Source of the DNA: Pseudomonas sp. UBA6562
GTDB taxonomy: Bacteria > Pseudomonadota > Gammaproteobacteria > Pseudomonadales > Pseudomonadaceae
Direction: 5' to 3'
Length of the DNA: 64,000 nt
NCBI RefSeq assembly: GCF_002434265.1
Contig: NZ_DJJS01000006.1
Location: 744,001 to 808,000 of the forward strand
Of this stretch, positions 1 through 8,158 are shown piece by piece (the stretch's first letter is position 1; each line of letters begins with the position of its first letter). The notes beneath the pieces were generated by a model. The model made no database searches. It was not told the DNA's origin and worked only from the letters and a program-made list of their open reading frames with translations. Position numbers and translations under genes: made by a program.

Positions 1-1438
1 GCCCGCGCAGGTCGGCGATGCCGTACTCGGTCACCACGATGTCGCGCAGGTGGCGCGGGATGGTGCAGTGGCCGTACTGCCAATACAGGTTCGAGCTGAC
101 CTTGCCCTGCGCCTCGCGCCAACTGCGCAACAGCAGCACCGAGCGCGCGCCCTCCAGGGCATGGGCCTGGGCGACGAAGTTGTACTGCCCGCCCACGCCG
201 CTGAGTACCCGGCCGTTTTCCAGCTGGTCGGCCACACCGGCGCCCATCAGCGTCGCGGCGAACACCGTGTTGACGAAACGTGCGTCGCGGCGCTGACGCC
301 GTTTGCGCGCCTCGTCGCCATGCAACTCGTTGATGAAGCTGATGGCAGTCATGACGAAGCGTTCGCGCTCGGCCAGGGGCATGTCGCGCAGCTGCTGGTA
401 GAAACGTCGCGGGCCAAGGAAGAAGCCGCCATGCACGAGCGCACCGTCTTCGTCGGCCGGGCGCCGCACGATGCCGGCCTCGGCCAGCACCAGCAGGCCG
501 TTGACGAACATTTCGCTGCAACCGTACAGCCCTTGCGCAAAGGGTTCGAGGCCGCCCTCCTGGTCGATCAGCGCTTGCCAGGGGCTCAGGTCCAGCGCGT
601 CGAGCAGCGCCCGGTAACCGCCGTTCTGCTGCTCGCGGGCCAGCAGCGCCGCAGCCACCGCATCGCCCATGGCGCCGATGCCGATCTGCAAGGTGCCGCC
701 ATCGCGCACCAGGGCACTGACGTGCAGGCCGATGCAGTGGTCCTGGGTGGTCACGGGCATGTTGGGCGTGGAGAACAGCCGACGCTGTTCGGGCTCTGCG
801 ATCAGCAGATCGAACTGGTTTTCGCTCAGCTCGGCATCGCCCGGCATGTACGGCAGCTCGGCGTGCACCTGGCCGAGCACGAGAATGGTTTCGCCCGCCG
901 CGCGACGCTTGGCCACCATCGGCAGCAGGTCGAGGGTGATGTCCGGGTTGCAGGCCAGGCTCAGCTGGCCCGGCCGCTCGGGCGTGGCCGCCACCAGTTG
1001 GGCGATCAGGTTCAGGCCCTTGGCGTTGATGTCGCGGGCGGCGTGGCTGTAGTTGCTGCTGACGTAGTCCTGCTGCGCGGCGTCGCTGTGCAGCAGACTG
1101 CCGGGCTGCATGAAGAACTGCTCGACGCGGATGTTGGGCGGTAGGCGGTCACGGCGCAGGTCGATCAGGTAGTCGAGCTCTTCGTAGTCGGCGAAGACCC
1201 GTTCGACGAAGGGCTCGAGGAACCGTCGCTGCAAGCCATCGCCCAAAGGCGGACGCCCCAGGCTCAGGGCCGTGTAGAGGGTGAGGCGCCGCTCGGGGCA
1301 GTCACGGATGCGCGCGTACAGGGCGTTGACGAAGGCATTGGGCTTGCCCAGGCCCAGGGGCAGGCCCATGTGGATGTGGGCTGGAAGCTGCGCCAGCACC
1401 TGGTCTACCGCCTGATCGATCGAGCACCGCTGCGCCAT
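1..1438 (-). CDS. Acetyl-CoA hydrolase/transferase family protein (3' end outside window)
   Basis: The minus frame reads open from 1438 to the left edge, about 479 visible residues, so the C-terminus is missing. The start is the ATG at 1438, preceded by GGAGG 5 bases upstream; an in-frame ATG at 1450 is possible but the Shine-Dalgarno favours 1438. The second half carries the acetyl-CoA hydrolase C-terminal domain pattern: GALVHGGFFLGP, GGQYNFVAQAHALEGAR and VVTEYGIADLRG, the last being highly typical. Members move or hydrolyse CoA on acetate, succinate and similar acids in the cytosol. The true substrate cannot be read from the sequence. It lies upstream of the cytochrome c5 gene's terminus on the same strand, as in other Pseudomonas near dadAX. 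Confidence 0.85.
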   Translation of the reverse strand, partial: MAQRCSIDQAVDQVLAQLPAHIHMGLPLGLGKPNAFVNALYARIRDCPERRLTLYTALSLGRPPLGDGLQRRFLEPFVERVFADYEELDYLIDLRRDRLPPNIRVEQFFMQPGSLLHSDAAQQDYVSSNYSHAARDINAKGLNLIAQLVAATPERPGQLSLACNPDITLDLLPMVAKRRAAGETILVLGQVHAELPYMPGDAELSENQFDLLIAEPEQRRLFSTPNMPVTTQDHCIGLHVSALVRDGGTLQIGIGAMGDAVAAALLAREQQNGGYRALLDALDLSPWQALIDQEGGLEPFAQGLYGCSEMFVNGLLVLAEAGIVRRPADEDGALVHGGFFLGPRRFYQQLRDMPLAERERFVMTAISFINELHGDEARKRRQRRDARFVNTVFAATLMGAGVADQLENGRVLSGVGGQYNFVAQAHALEGARSVLLLRSWREAQGKVSSNLYWQYGHCTIPRHLRDIVVTEYGIADLRG

Positions 1439-1641
1439 CGTGGCCTCCATGAGCGTCCGGGGATGCGCACGTTGGACCCGTACTCAGGCGCTTTTGCTGC
1501 AAGCCTGCTTGATGTAGGCGCCGCCCATACGCATGGCATCTGTGGCCGCGAGCAGCTGGCGCCCCGGTTTCCTTACGATGGCCGATGCAACCTCAGGCAG
1601 GCACTGCGCAGCGGCTGGACAGGTTGCGCCAGACGCTGCGC

Positions 1642-2067
1642 TTACAGGCCCGACATCTTCTGGATCGCCTGCTTGAGCTCGTCGTCCGAACAATCGGCGC
1701 AGGTACCGCGTGGCGGCATGGCGTTGAGGCCGGTGATGGCTTTGGCGAGGATGCCGTCGAGGCCGCCCTGGTGGTCGGCCCGTTCCTTCCAGGCGGCGGT
1801 GTCGCCGATCTTTGGCGCACCGAGCAGGCCAGGGCCGTGGCAGGCGTTGCAATGCTTGGCGATCACCTCATCGATGTTCTTCGCACCGCCCGCACTGCTG
1901 GCTGTCGCCGCCACGTCCATGCCTTTGCATTCCTGCCCCTGGACGCACACCTGGCCCACGGGCGCGAGGCGCTTGGCGAGGTCGTCGTTGGTCGCTGCCT
2001 GGGCACCAAGCGCCCACAGGGCGAGCATAACGGCTGGGAGGGCCAGCCTCGTCTTGATCTGGTTCAC
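1642..2067 (-). CDS. cycB: Cytochrome c5 family periplasmic monohaem protein
   Basis: Electron-transfer protein exported to the periplasm. The GTG at 2067 is chosen because GAGG sits 8 bases upstream and translation then begins directly with a signal peptide (NQIKTRLALPAVMLALWALGAQA), giving about 141 residues; a longer ATG version from 2106 adds 13 polar residues before the signal. The haem motif is CNACH, a Met ligand lies in AMPPRG, and a second cysteine pair CADC near the C-terminus is the disulphide typical of cytochrome c5. The redox partner is unknown. Flanked by the CoA-transferase-family gene and pauR on the same strand. Confidence 0.88.
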   Translation of the reverse strand: MNQIKTRLALPAVMLALWALGAQAATNDDLAKRLAPVGQVCVQGQECKGMDVAATASSAGGAKNIDEVIAKHCNACHGPGLLGAPKIGDTAAWKERADHQGGLDGILAKAITGLNAMPPRGTCADCSDDELKQAIQKMSGL

Positions 2068-2203
2068 GCTTACACCCTCATGGTGGCTGATCTCGCCCAC
2101 GGTCACGGTCTACGCGGGCGCCGGGAGTATAACGACAAGCCTTTAGCCTCGGAACGACCCCACATTGCAAAGGGCTATCGAACAGCCGATAGCCTGCGCC
2201 AGA

Positions 2204-2752
2204 TCAAAAGTTCGAGGGGGTGGCCGCGCTGATCAACCGCGCCGGTTCGGCGAAGGGGTTGCGAAAGCGGTGCGGGCGAGTGCTCTCGAAGTAGTAGCTG
2301 TCGCCGGCTTCGAGAATGAAGGTCTCATGGCCGACCACCAGTTCCAGGCGCCCTTCGAGGAGGATGCCGGTCTCTTCGCCATCGTGGGTGAGCATCTCGA
2401 TGCCGGTGTCGGCACCTGGCGGGTAGACCTCGTTGAGCAAGGCGATGGCGCGGTTGGGGTGGGATTTGCCGACCAGCTTCATGGTCACGGCGCCGTCGGA
2501 AATGTCGATCAGTTCATCGGCCTTGTAGACGATCTGCGCGGTGCTTTCCGGTTCCAGCTCGACGGAAAAGAACTCGACCATCGACATGGGGATGCCGCTG
2601 AGCACCTTGCGCAGCGAACTGATCGAAGGGCTTACGCTGTTCTTTTCGATCATCGAAATGGTGCTGTTGGTCACCCCGGCGCGCTTGGCCAGTTCCCGCT
2701 GGGAAAGGCCCTTGAGCTTGCGAATGGCTTGCAGTCGTTCGCCAACGTCCAA
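2204..2752 (-). CDS. pauR: XRE-cupin transcriptional repressor of polyamine catabolism (PuuR/PauR type)
   Basis: 182-residue regulator with an N-terminal XRE helix-turn-helix (about 5-60, SQRELAKRAGVTNSTISMIE) and a C-terminal cupin (about 105-180, PGADTGIEML, HDGEETGILLEG, PHRFRNP). It resembles E. coli PuuR along its whole length, including the ending ISAATPSNF. PuuR/PauR proteins repress putrescine degradation genes and respond to gamma-glutamylated or free polyamines through the cupin. Start is TTG at 2752, supported by AGGAGG 8 bases upstream. The neighbourhood (cytochrome c5, dadX-dadA, pauB, kauB) matches the pauR locus of P. aeruginosa as I recall it. A PuuR-like site is present at 14117-14136. 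Confidence 0.85.
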   Translation of the reverse strand: MDVGERLQAIRKLKGLSQRELAKRAGVTNSTISMIEKNSVSPSISSLRKVLSGIPMSMVEFFSVELEPESTAQIVYKADELIDISDGAVTMKLVGKSHPNRAIALLNEVYPPGADTGIEMLTHDGEETGILLEGRLELVVGHETFILEAGDSYYFESTRPHRFRNPFAEPARLISAATPSNF

Positions 2753-2854
2753 AGCGGAGCCTCCTGAAACGGTCGAGTAGCGGCAAATGTGGCCGATATG
2801 ATGGCGACCGCGTTCAGGATTTACAACACTGCGGCCCGCTCGCTCGGCGCGCGA

Positions 2855-3925
2855 CTAGCCCGCGTAATCGCGCGGCACGCGCTTGAGGTTGCAGAAGATC
2901 TGATACGGGATGGTGCCGGCCTGGGTCGCCACGTCGCTGGCCAGGACCTGCTTGCCCCACAGTTCCACCGGGCTGCCGACCACGGCCTCGGGGACGTCGG
3001 TCAGGTCGACGCAGAGCATGTCCATCGATACCCGGCCGATCAGCCGCGTGCGCGTGCCGGCCACCACCACCGGCGTGCCCGTGGGCGCCTGCCGGGGGTA
3101 GCCGTCTGCATAACCCATGGCGACCACGCCTACGCGCGACGCTTGGGTAGTGGTGAAGTGGCCGCCATAACCCACCGGCTCGCCGGCCGGCAATTCGCGC
3201 ACACTGATCAGCCGCGATTGCAGGGTCATCACCGGTTGTAGGCGCGAGGCCTCGGCCTGGGGCACCTCGAAAGGCGTGGCGCCGTAGAGCATGATGCCGG
3301 GTCGCGCCCAGTCGCTGCTCACTTGGGGCCAACCCAGCACGGCTGGCGAGTTGCTCAGGCTGCACTCGGCCACCAGGCCCTCGCGCGCAGCCTGGAACAC
3401 TGCCAGTTGCTGCGCAGTGGTGTCGGCATCGAGCTCGTCCGCACGGGCGAAGTGGCTCATCAGCACGATGCGCGCTACCTTGCCGCTGGCAAGCAGCCGC
3501 TGATAGCCGTCGCGGTATTCGAGCGGCGACAGGCCGGCGCGGTGCATGCCGCTGTCGAGCTTGAGCCAGACCTTGAGGGGCTTGTGCACGGGCGTCCGTT
3601 CGATGGCCTCTACTTGCCACAGCGAATGCACCACGCACCACAGGTCGTGCTCGGCGATCAGCGACAGTTCGCTGGCCTCGAAGAAGCCTTCTAGCAGCAG
3701 TACCGGGGCTTTGATCCCTGCCGCACGCAATTCCAGCGCCTCTTCGATGCAGGCCACGGCGAAACCGTCAGCCTCGGTTTCCAGCGCCAGCGCGCAGCGC
3801 ACCGCGCCATGGCCATAGGCATCGGCCTTGACCACCGCCAGCGCCTTGGCGCCGGACAGCTCGCGGGCGAGACGGTAGTTGTGGCGCAAGGCCTGGAGGT
3901 CGATCAGGGCACGGGCGGGACGCAT
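2855..3925 (-). CDS. dadX: Alanine racemase, catabolic
   Basis: PLP-dependent racemase converting L-alanine to D-alanine, which DadA then oxidises. 356 residues from the ATG at 3925 (AGAAGG upstream); a longer open frame to 4129 is repeat sequence and not used. Lys33 in AVVKADAYGHG is the PLP lysine, GYGGHF contains the expected catalytic tyrosine, and SMDMLCVDLTD is the second-domain signature. Located 121 bases after dadA on the same strand, which favours the catabolic dadX role over the cell-wall alr role. The tandem hairpins in the gap may reduce read-through. Confidence 0.93.
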   Translation of the reverse strand: MRPARALIDLQALRHNYRLARELSGAKALAVVKADAYGHGAVRCALALETEADGFAVACIEEALELRAAGIKAPVLLLEGFFEASELSLIAEHDLWCVVHSLWQVEAIERTPVHKPLKVWLKLDSGMHRAGLSPLEYRDGYQRLLASGKVARIVLMSHFARADELDADTTAQQLAVFQAAREGLVAECSLSNSPAVLGWPQVSSDWARPGIMLYGATPFEVPQAEASRLQPVMTLQSRLISVRELPAGEPVGYGGHFTTTQASRVGVVAMGYADGYPRQAPTGTPVVVAGTRTRLIGRVSMDMLCVDLTDVPEAVVGSPVELWGKQVLASDVATQAGTIPYQIFCNLKRVPRDYAG

Positions 3926-3990
3926 GTCTGCAGCCTTCTGGCAGGTCGGGTGATAAGTCGAACCCAGGCACGCCGTGGCCTGGGCTTGCA

Positions 3991-4077
3991 AAGGCCGGCG
4001 TACCGGCCCTGGTTTCGAAGCGCCGGCTGGCCGGCCCTCTGTCGGGTTACGAATGGGCCGGCGTTGGCTGGCCCTGG
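3991..4077. repeat. Three tandem REP-like hairpins between dadX and dadA
   Basis: Three GC-rich imperfect palindromes of about 22 bases lie at 3991-4012, 4019-4040 and 4054-4077, each built on GGCCGGC...GCCGGCCCT. The third overlaps the final codons of dadA. They can form hairpins in RNA and resemble small REP-type palindromes of Pseudomonas. A role in dadA mRNA 3' end stability or partial termination before dadX is inferred. Confidence 0.6.
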
Positions 4078-5348
4078 CGAGCGGCGTTCTGGCCGTGGCC
4101 ATAGCGCGAGATGTCCAGCCCCGCCGCACTGATCTGCGGCGTCTTGCGCGCGATCAGGTCTGCCAGCAGACGCCCGGAACCGCAGGCCATGGTCCAGCCC
4201 AGGGTGCCGTGGCCGGTGTTGAGGAACAGGTTGCGCAGCCGGGTCGCGCCGACGATGGGGGTGCCATCGGGGGTAGCGGGGCGCAGGCCGGTCCAGAACT
4301 CGGCTTGGCGCAGGTCGCCGCCGCGAGGATAGAGATCGTTGACGATCATCTCCAGCGTTTCTCGCCGACGCGGGTTCAAACCGAGATCGTAGCCGGCGAT
4401 TTCCGCCATGCCGCCCACGCGGATGCGCTCGTCGAAACGGGTGATGGCCACCTTGTAGGTTTCGTCGAGGATGGTCGAGGTCGGCGCCATGGCCGCGTCG
4501 GTGATCGGCACAGTCAGCGAGTAGCCTTTGAGCGGGTACACCGGCGCCTCGATGCCCAGCGGCTTGAGCAACTGCGGGGAGTAGCTGCCCAGGGCCAGCA
4601 CGTAGCGGTCGGCAGTTTCCAACTTGTCGTCGATCAGCACACCGTCGATGCGGTCGCCGCTGGCCTGCAACTGCTGGATGTTCTGCCCGAAACGGAACTC
4701 CACACCCAGATCCCGGGCCATCTGCGCCAAGCGCGTGGTGAACAGTTGGCAGTCGCCGGTCTGGTCGTTGGGCAGGCGCAGCGCGCCGGCGAGGATGTCC
4801 TTGACCCCGGCCAGAGCCGGCTCGACCCGGGCGATGCCGTCGCGGTCGAGCAGCTCGAATGGCACACCGGAACGTTCCAGCACGGCGATGTCCTTGGCTG
4901 CGGCATCGACCTGGGCCTGGGTGCGGAACACCTGGGTGGTGCCCAGGGTGCGGCTTTCATAGGCGATGCCGGTTTCGGCGCGCAGCTCGTCGAGGCAGTC
5001 GCGGCTGTACTCGGACAGGCGCACCATGCGCTCCTTGTTCAGGGCATAGCGGCTGGCGGTGCAGTTGCGCAGCATCTGCGCCATCCACAGGTACTGATCG
5101 ACGTCGCCGGTGAGTTTGATGGCCAGGGGCGCATGGCGTTCGAGCAGCCACTTGATGGCCTTGAGCGGCACCCCGGGCGCGGCCCAGGGCGAGGCGTAGC
5201 CGGGCGAGATCTGGCCGGCGTTGGCAAAGCTGGTTTCCATGGCCACCGCCGGTTGGCGGTCGACCACGGTCACTTGAAAACCTTGTCGGGCCAGGTAGTA
5301 AGCGCTGACGGTGCCGATCACACCGCCACCCAGTACCAGAACTCGCAT
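4047..5348 (-). CDS. dadA: D-amino acid dehydrogenase small subunit
   Basis: FAD-dependent, membrane-associated enzyme that oxidises D-alanine and other D-amino acids to keto acids and ammonia, passing electrons to the respiratory chain. 433 residues from the ATG at 5348 (AAGGAAG upstream). The N-terminal FAD-binding motif is VLVLGGGVIGTVSAYYLARQG; the C-terminal FAD contact region reads NLFLNTGHGTLGWTMACGSG, typical of DadA. First gene of dadA-dadX, divergent from the Lrp-type gene. The last residues (QGQPTPAHS) are encoded within a REP-like palindrome and look like a species-specific tail. Confidence 0.95.
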   Translation of the reverse strand: MRVLVLGGGVIGTVSAYYLARQGFQVTVVDRQPAVAMETSFANAGQISPGYASPWAAPGVPLKAIKWLLERHAPLAIKLTGDVDQYLWMAQMLRNCTASRYALNKERMVRLSEYSRDCLDELRAETGIAYESRTLGTTQVFRTQAQVDAAAKDIAVLERSGVPFELLDRDGIARVEPALAGVKDILAGALRLPNDQTGDCQLFTTRLAQMARDLGVEFRFGQNIQQLQASGDRIDGVLIDDKLETADRYVLALGSYSPQLLKPLGIEAPVYPLKGYSLTVPITDAAMAPTSTILDETYKVAITRFDERIRVGGMAEIAGYDLGLNPRRRETLEMIVNDLYPRGGDLRQAEFWTGLRPATPDGTPIVGATRLRNLFLNTGHGTLGWTMACGSGRLLADLIARKTPQISAAGLDISRYGHGQNAARQGQPTPAHS

Positions 5349-5502
5349 TGTCGCTTCCTTTGCGCGGCGTGCCGCGGGCAATCGCTGAGGTGGGTTGAAT
5401 GGGCGCAGTATAAAAACTACCCACCAGTGCATTCCACTGTATAAACGCCTATATTTGGCGACAATTCTCGGCACTTTGGCCTTTCACGGAGGGGCATCCC
5501 CT
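5349..5502. promoter_or_regulatory. Divergent dadA / lrp control region
   Basis: On the minus strand TATACT (5407-5412) is a good -10 for dadA but has no good -35, as expected for an activated promoter. GTATAAA occurs twice in the same orientation at 5408-5414 and 5439-5445, 31 bp apart, about three helical turns; such phasing suits an Lrp-type octamer. Binding by the adjacent regulator is inferred. Confidence 0.5.
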
Positions 5503-5991
5503 ATGAGAACCCAGCATCAGAGCAAGCGCGAACTGGACAAGATCGACCGCAACATCCTGCGCATCCTGCAGAACGACGGGCGCATCTCGTTCACTGAGCT
5601 GGGCGAAAAGGTCGGCCTCTCGACCACGCCCTGCACCGAGCGCGTGCGGCGCCTGGAGCGCGAGGGCATCATCATGGGCTACAACGCCCGCCTCAACCCG
5701 CAGCACCTCAAGGGCAGCCTGCTGGTGTTCGTCGAGATCGGCCTGGACTACAAGTCGGGCGACACCTTCGAGGAATTCCGCCGCGCCGTGCTCAAGCTGC
5801 CCCATGTGCTGGAATGCCACCTGGTGTCGGGCGACTTCGACTACCTGGTCAAAGCGCGGATTTCCGAGATGGCCTCCTACCGCAAGCTGCTCGGCGACAT
5901 CCTGCTCAAGCTGCCCCACGTACGCGAGTCGAAGAGCTACATCGTCATGGAGGAAGTCAAAGAAAGCCTGTGCCTGCCGATTCCGGACTGA
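5503..5991 (+). CDS. lrp: Lrp/AsnC family regulator of alanine catabolism
   Basis: 162-residue Lrp-type regulator. N-terminal winged helix-turn-helix (about 12-70, LDKIDRNILRILQNDGRIS and LGEKVGLSTTPCTERVRRLE) and C-terminal ligand-binding RAM domain (about 75-155, GDFDYLVKARI). The sequence is close to Lrp proper rather than to distant AsnC members. Divergent from dadA, it is the likely activator of dadA-dadX in response to alanine or leucine, as known in P. aeruginosa and E. coli. Start ATG at 5503, with GGAGGGG upstream. Its stop lies 3 bases from the stop of the convergent Cys-cluster gene. Confidence 0.9.
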   Translation: MRTQHQSKRELDKIDRNILRILQNDGRISFTELGEKVGLSTTPCTERVRRLEREGIIMGYNARLNPQHLKGSLLVFVEIGLDYKSGDTFEEFRRAVLKLPHVLECHLVSGDFDYLVKARISEMASYRKLLGDILLKLPHVRESKSYIVMEEVKESLCLPIPD

Positions 5992-5994
5992 GCC

Positions 5995-6348
5995 TCAAAC
6001 CAGCACCTGCCGGGTGCTGGCGATGAAGCGGTGCACCAGCCGCTCGGCCTCGGGCTCGATCGGCGTCGCCGGCCCGCGGCCACGGGGGCAGGCCATGCGC
6101 GGCGTGGTGCCGAACAGCCGACAGATCATCGGCCGATCCTCGTACACGGTGCAGCCGTCGGGGCCTAGATGCACGCAGTCCAGACGCTCCAGCGCCGCCG
6201 CTTGCTCGGCCGCCGACTTGCGCGGCAGGCAGGCCATCTCCTCGCTGGAAGTGGTCACCGGCCCGCAGCAGTCGTGGCAGCCGGGTTCGCAGGCGAAGGT
6301 GGGGATCAGCTCGCGCAGGAAGTGGATCTTGTGGCGGTTGTCGGGCAT
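5995..6348 (-). CDS. YkgJ family cysteine cluster protein
   Basis: 117-residue cytosolic protein of the YkgJ/CxxCxxCC family, which is thought to bind zinc or an iron-sulphur cluster; no activity is established. The cysteine set is visible: CEPGCHDCC near residue 20, then CVHLGPDGCTVYEDRPMICR around 58-77, and a further cysteine in MACPRG. Start ATG at 6348. Convergent with lrp with a 3-base gap, so no separate terminator is possible between them. Confidence 0.8.
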   Translation of the reverse strand: MPDNRHKIHFLRELIPTFACEPGCHDCCGPVTTSSEEMACLPRKSAAEQAAALERLDCVHLGPDGCTVYEDRPMICRLFGTTPRMACPRGRGPATPIEPEAERLVHRFIASTRQVLV

Positions 6349-6483
6349 CGGAAGAACACAGGATCAGGAAAATGGCCCGGTAGTGTAAGGCAAGCGCACG
6401 ACCGGCCCAATCACCCGGCGGGGGTTGGCGCGGTGCGAAGGCAGCGCTTATCCTCGCCCACTCGCTTCTCCCAGGACACGTCC

Positions 6484-7764
6484 ATGCCCCATGCCGCCTC
6501 CTATTACGCCGCCAGCAGCGTGGCCCAACCCGATCATCCCGCGCTCAGCGGGATGCAGCGCGCCGACGTCTGTATCGTCGGCGGTGGCTTTTCCGGGCTC
6601 AACACCGCCATCGAACTCGCCGAGCGCGGCCTTTCGGTGATCGTGCTGGAAGCGCAGCGCATGGGCTGGGGCGCTAGCGGGCGCAATGGCGGGCAGCTGA
6701 TTCGCGGCGTCGGCCATGGCCTGGAGCAGTTCCGCAAGACGCTCGGCGACGACGGTGTGCGCAGCTTGAAGCTGATGGGCCTGGAAGCGGTGGAGATCGT
6801 GCGTCAGCGCGTCGAGCGCCATGCCATCGCCTGCGACCTGACCTGGGGCTACTGCGACCTGGCGAACAAACCCGGCGAGCTGGACGGTTTCGCCGAAGAC
6901 GCCGAAGAGCTGCGCGGCCTGGGCTATGCCCACGAGCTGCGCCTGGTCAGCCAGGCCGACATGCACCAGGTGGTGGGCAGCCAGCGCTATGCCGGCGGCC
7001 TGATCGACATGGGTTCGGGGCATCTGCACCCGTTGAATCTGGCGCTGGGCGAGGCGGCGGTGGCGGCGCGCCTGGGTGTCGGCCTGTACGAGCAGTCCGC
7101 CGTCACGCGCATCGACTACGGCCCGCAGGTGGTGGTGCACACCGCCCAGGGCCAGGTCCGCGCCGACACCCTGGTGCTGTGCTGCAACGCCTACCTCAAC
7201 GGCCTCAACCGCGAACTGGGCGGCAAGGTGCTGCCGGCCGGCAGCTACATCATCGCCACCGAGCCGTTGGGCGAGGAACGCGCTCGCCAGCTGTTGCCGC
7301 AGAACATGGCGGTGTGCGACCAGCGGGTGACCGTGGACTATTACCGCTTGTCGGCCGACAAGCGCCTGCTGTTCGGCGGCGCCTGCCATTACTCGGGCCG
7401 CGACCCGCAAGACATCGCCGCCTACATGCGGCCCAAGATGCTCAAGGTGTTTCCGCAACTGGCCGACGTGCGCATCGACTACCAATGGGGCGGCATGATC
7501 GGCATCGGCGCCAACCGCCTGCCGCAGATCGGCCGCCTGGCCAGCCAGCCCAACGTGTTCTACGCCCAGGCCTACTCCGGCCATGGCCTGAACGCCACGC
7601 ACCTGGCCGGACGCCTGCTCGGCGAGGCCATCAGCGGCCAGGCCAGCGGGCGCTTCGAGCTGTTCGACAAGGTGCCGCACATGACCTTCCCCGGCGGCCA
7701 GCACCTGCGCTCGCCGCTGCTGGCGTTGGGCATGCTCTGGCATCGGCTCAAGGAGCTAGTGTAG
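6484..7764 (+). CDS. pauB: FAD-dependent gamma-glutamylputrescine oxidoreductase
   Basis: 426-residue DAO-family flavoenzyme. The FAD Rossmann motif is VCIVGGGFSGLNTAIELAERG (29-49), followed by GWGASGRNGGQL, typical of PuuB/OrdL proteins; the C-terminal part has YAQAYSGHGLNATHLAGRLLGEA. The family oxidises gamma-glutamyl-putrescine (or related gamma-glutamyl polyamines) to the aldehyde, which KauB-type dehydrogenases oxidise further. Start ATG at 6484, after AGGACACGTCC. The position next to dadAX and lrp matches the pauB4 locus of P. aeruginosa (from memory). Exact polyamine preference cannot be read. Confidence 0.82.
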   Translation: MPHAASYYAASSVAQPDHPALSGMQRADVCIVGGGFSGLNTAIELAERGLSVIVLEAQRMGWGASGRNGGQLIRGVGHGLEQFRKTLGDDGVRSLKLMGLEAVEIVRQRVERHAIACDLTWGYCDLANKPGELDGFAEDAEELRGLGYAHELRLVSQADMHQVVGSQRYAGGLIDMGSGHLHPLNLALGEAAVAARLGVGLYEQSAVTRIDYGPQVVVHTAQGQVRADTLVLCCNAYLNGLNRELGGKVLPAGSYIIATEPLGEERARQLLPQNMAVCDQRVTVDYYRLSADKRLLFGGACHYSGRDPQDIAAYMRPKMLKVFPQLADVRIDYQWGGMIGIGANRLPQIGRLASQPNVFYAQAYSGHGLNATHLAGRLLGEAISGQASGRFELFDKVPHMTFPGGQHLRSPLLALGMLWHRLKELV

Positions 7765-7983
7765 TCAGCCCTTCCAGAACGGCTTGGCGGCTTCCGCCTG
7801 GGCCTGTTGCAGGCTCAGGCCGACATCGCGCAATTCCGTTTCGGTCAAGGTCAGCAAGCCCTGGCGGGTGCGCCAGCGGCGCAACAAGCGCTGAGCGCGC
7901 GTCAGCCTGGGTTGGGCGCCGTGCTTGTCGAGCGCGACTGGCTCGATAGCCGACGTTGGCGAAACCTCGCTGATCCCTTTCAT
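7765..7983 (-). CDS. DUF1127 small basic protein
   Basis: 72 residues from the ATG at 7983 with a strong AGGAGG. The C-terminal half carries the DUF1127 (YjiS-like) pattern LLRRWRTRQGLLTLTETELRDVGLS. These proteins are small, arginine-rich and often regulatory or RNA-associated; in some bacteria they bind RNA, but no function is established here. It is divergent from the MocR-type regulator and shares its control region, so it may be that regulator's target. The stop abuts the pauB stop. Confidence 0.8.
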   Translation of the reverse strand: MKGISEVSPTSAIEPVALDKHGAQPRLTRAQRLLRRWRTRQGLLTLTETELRDVGLSLQQAQAEAAKPFWKG

Positions 7984-8043
7984 GGTGTTTGCCTCCTGGT
8001 CGTGACTGGACAGGAGCACAGAATGCCGCGCGTCGCACATGAT

Positions 8044-8131
8044 GATACAGATCCAAAGAATATCGATTAAATCCATACAGACCACGCTGAAACAGCCGTG
8101 AATGCTGTATTTTCCTGGCATCTGTACCGGT
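8044..8131. promoter_or_regulatory. Candidate MocR operator: repeated TACAG elements
   Basis: The DUF1127/MocR intergenic region has GATACAGATCC at 8044-8054 and CCATACAGACC at 8073-8083, cores 30 bp apart in the same orientation. Inverted copies CTGTA lie at 8105-8109 and 8122-8126. MocR regulators bind direct repeats separated by about two to three helical turns. Their role as the operator of the adjacent regulator is inferred. Confidence 0.5.
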
Positions 8132-8158
8132 TTTCACCGCCCGTCCCAGGAGCACGCC

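Noticed and set aside
50..1144. 364-codon plus-strand open frame
   Set aside because: It is the antisense shadow of the acetyl-CoA hydrolase family gene; the protein is composition-biased and has no domain pattern.
1439..1641. Small gene between the CoA-transferase gene and the cytochrome gene
   Set aside because: Only a frame running through the cytochrome gene from the wrong register ends here; no start with ribosome site.
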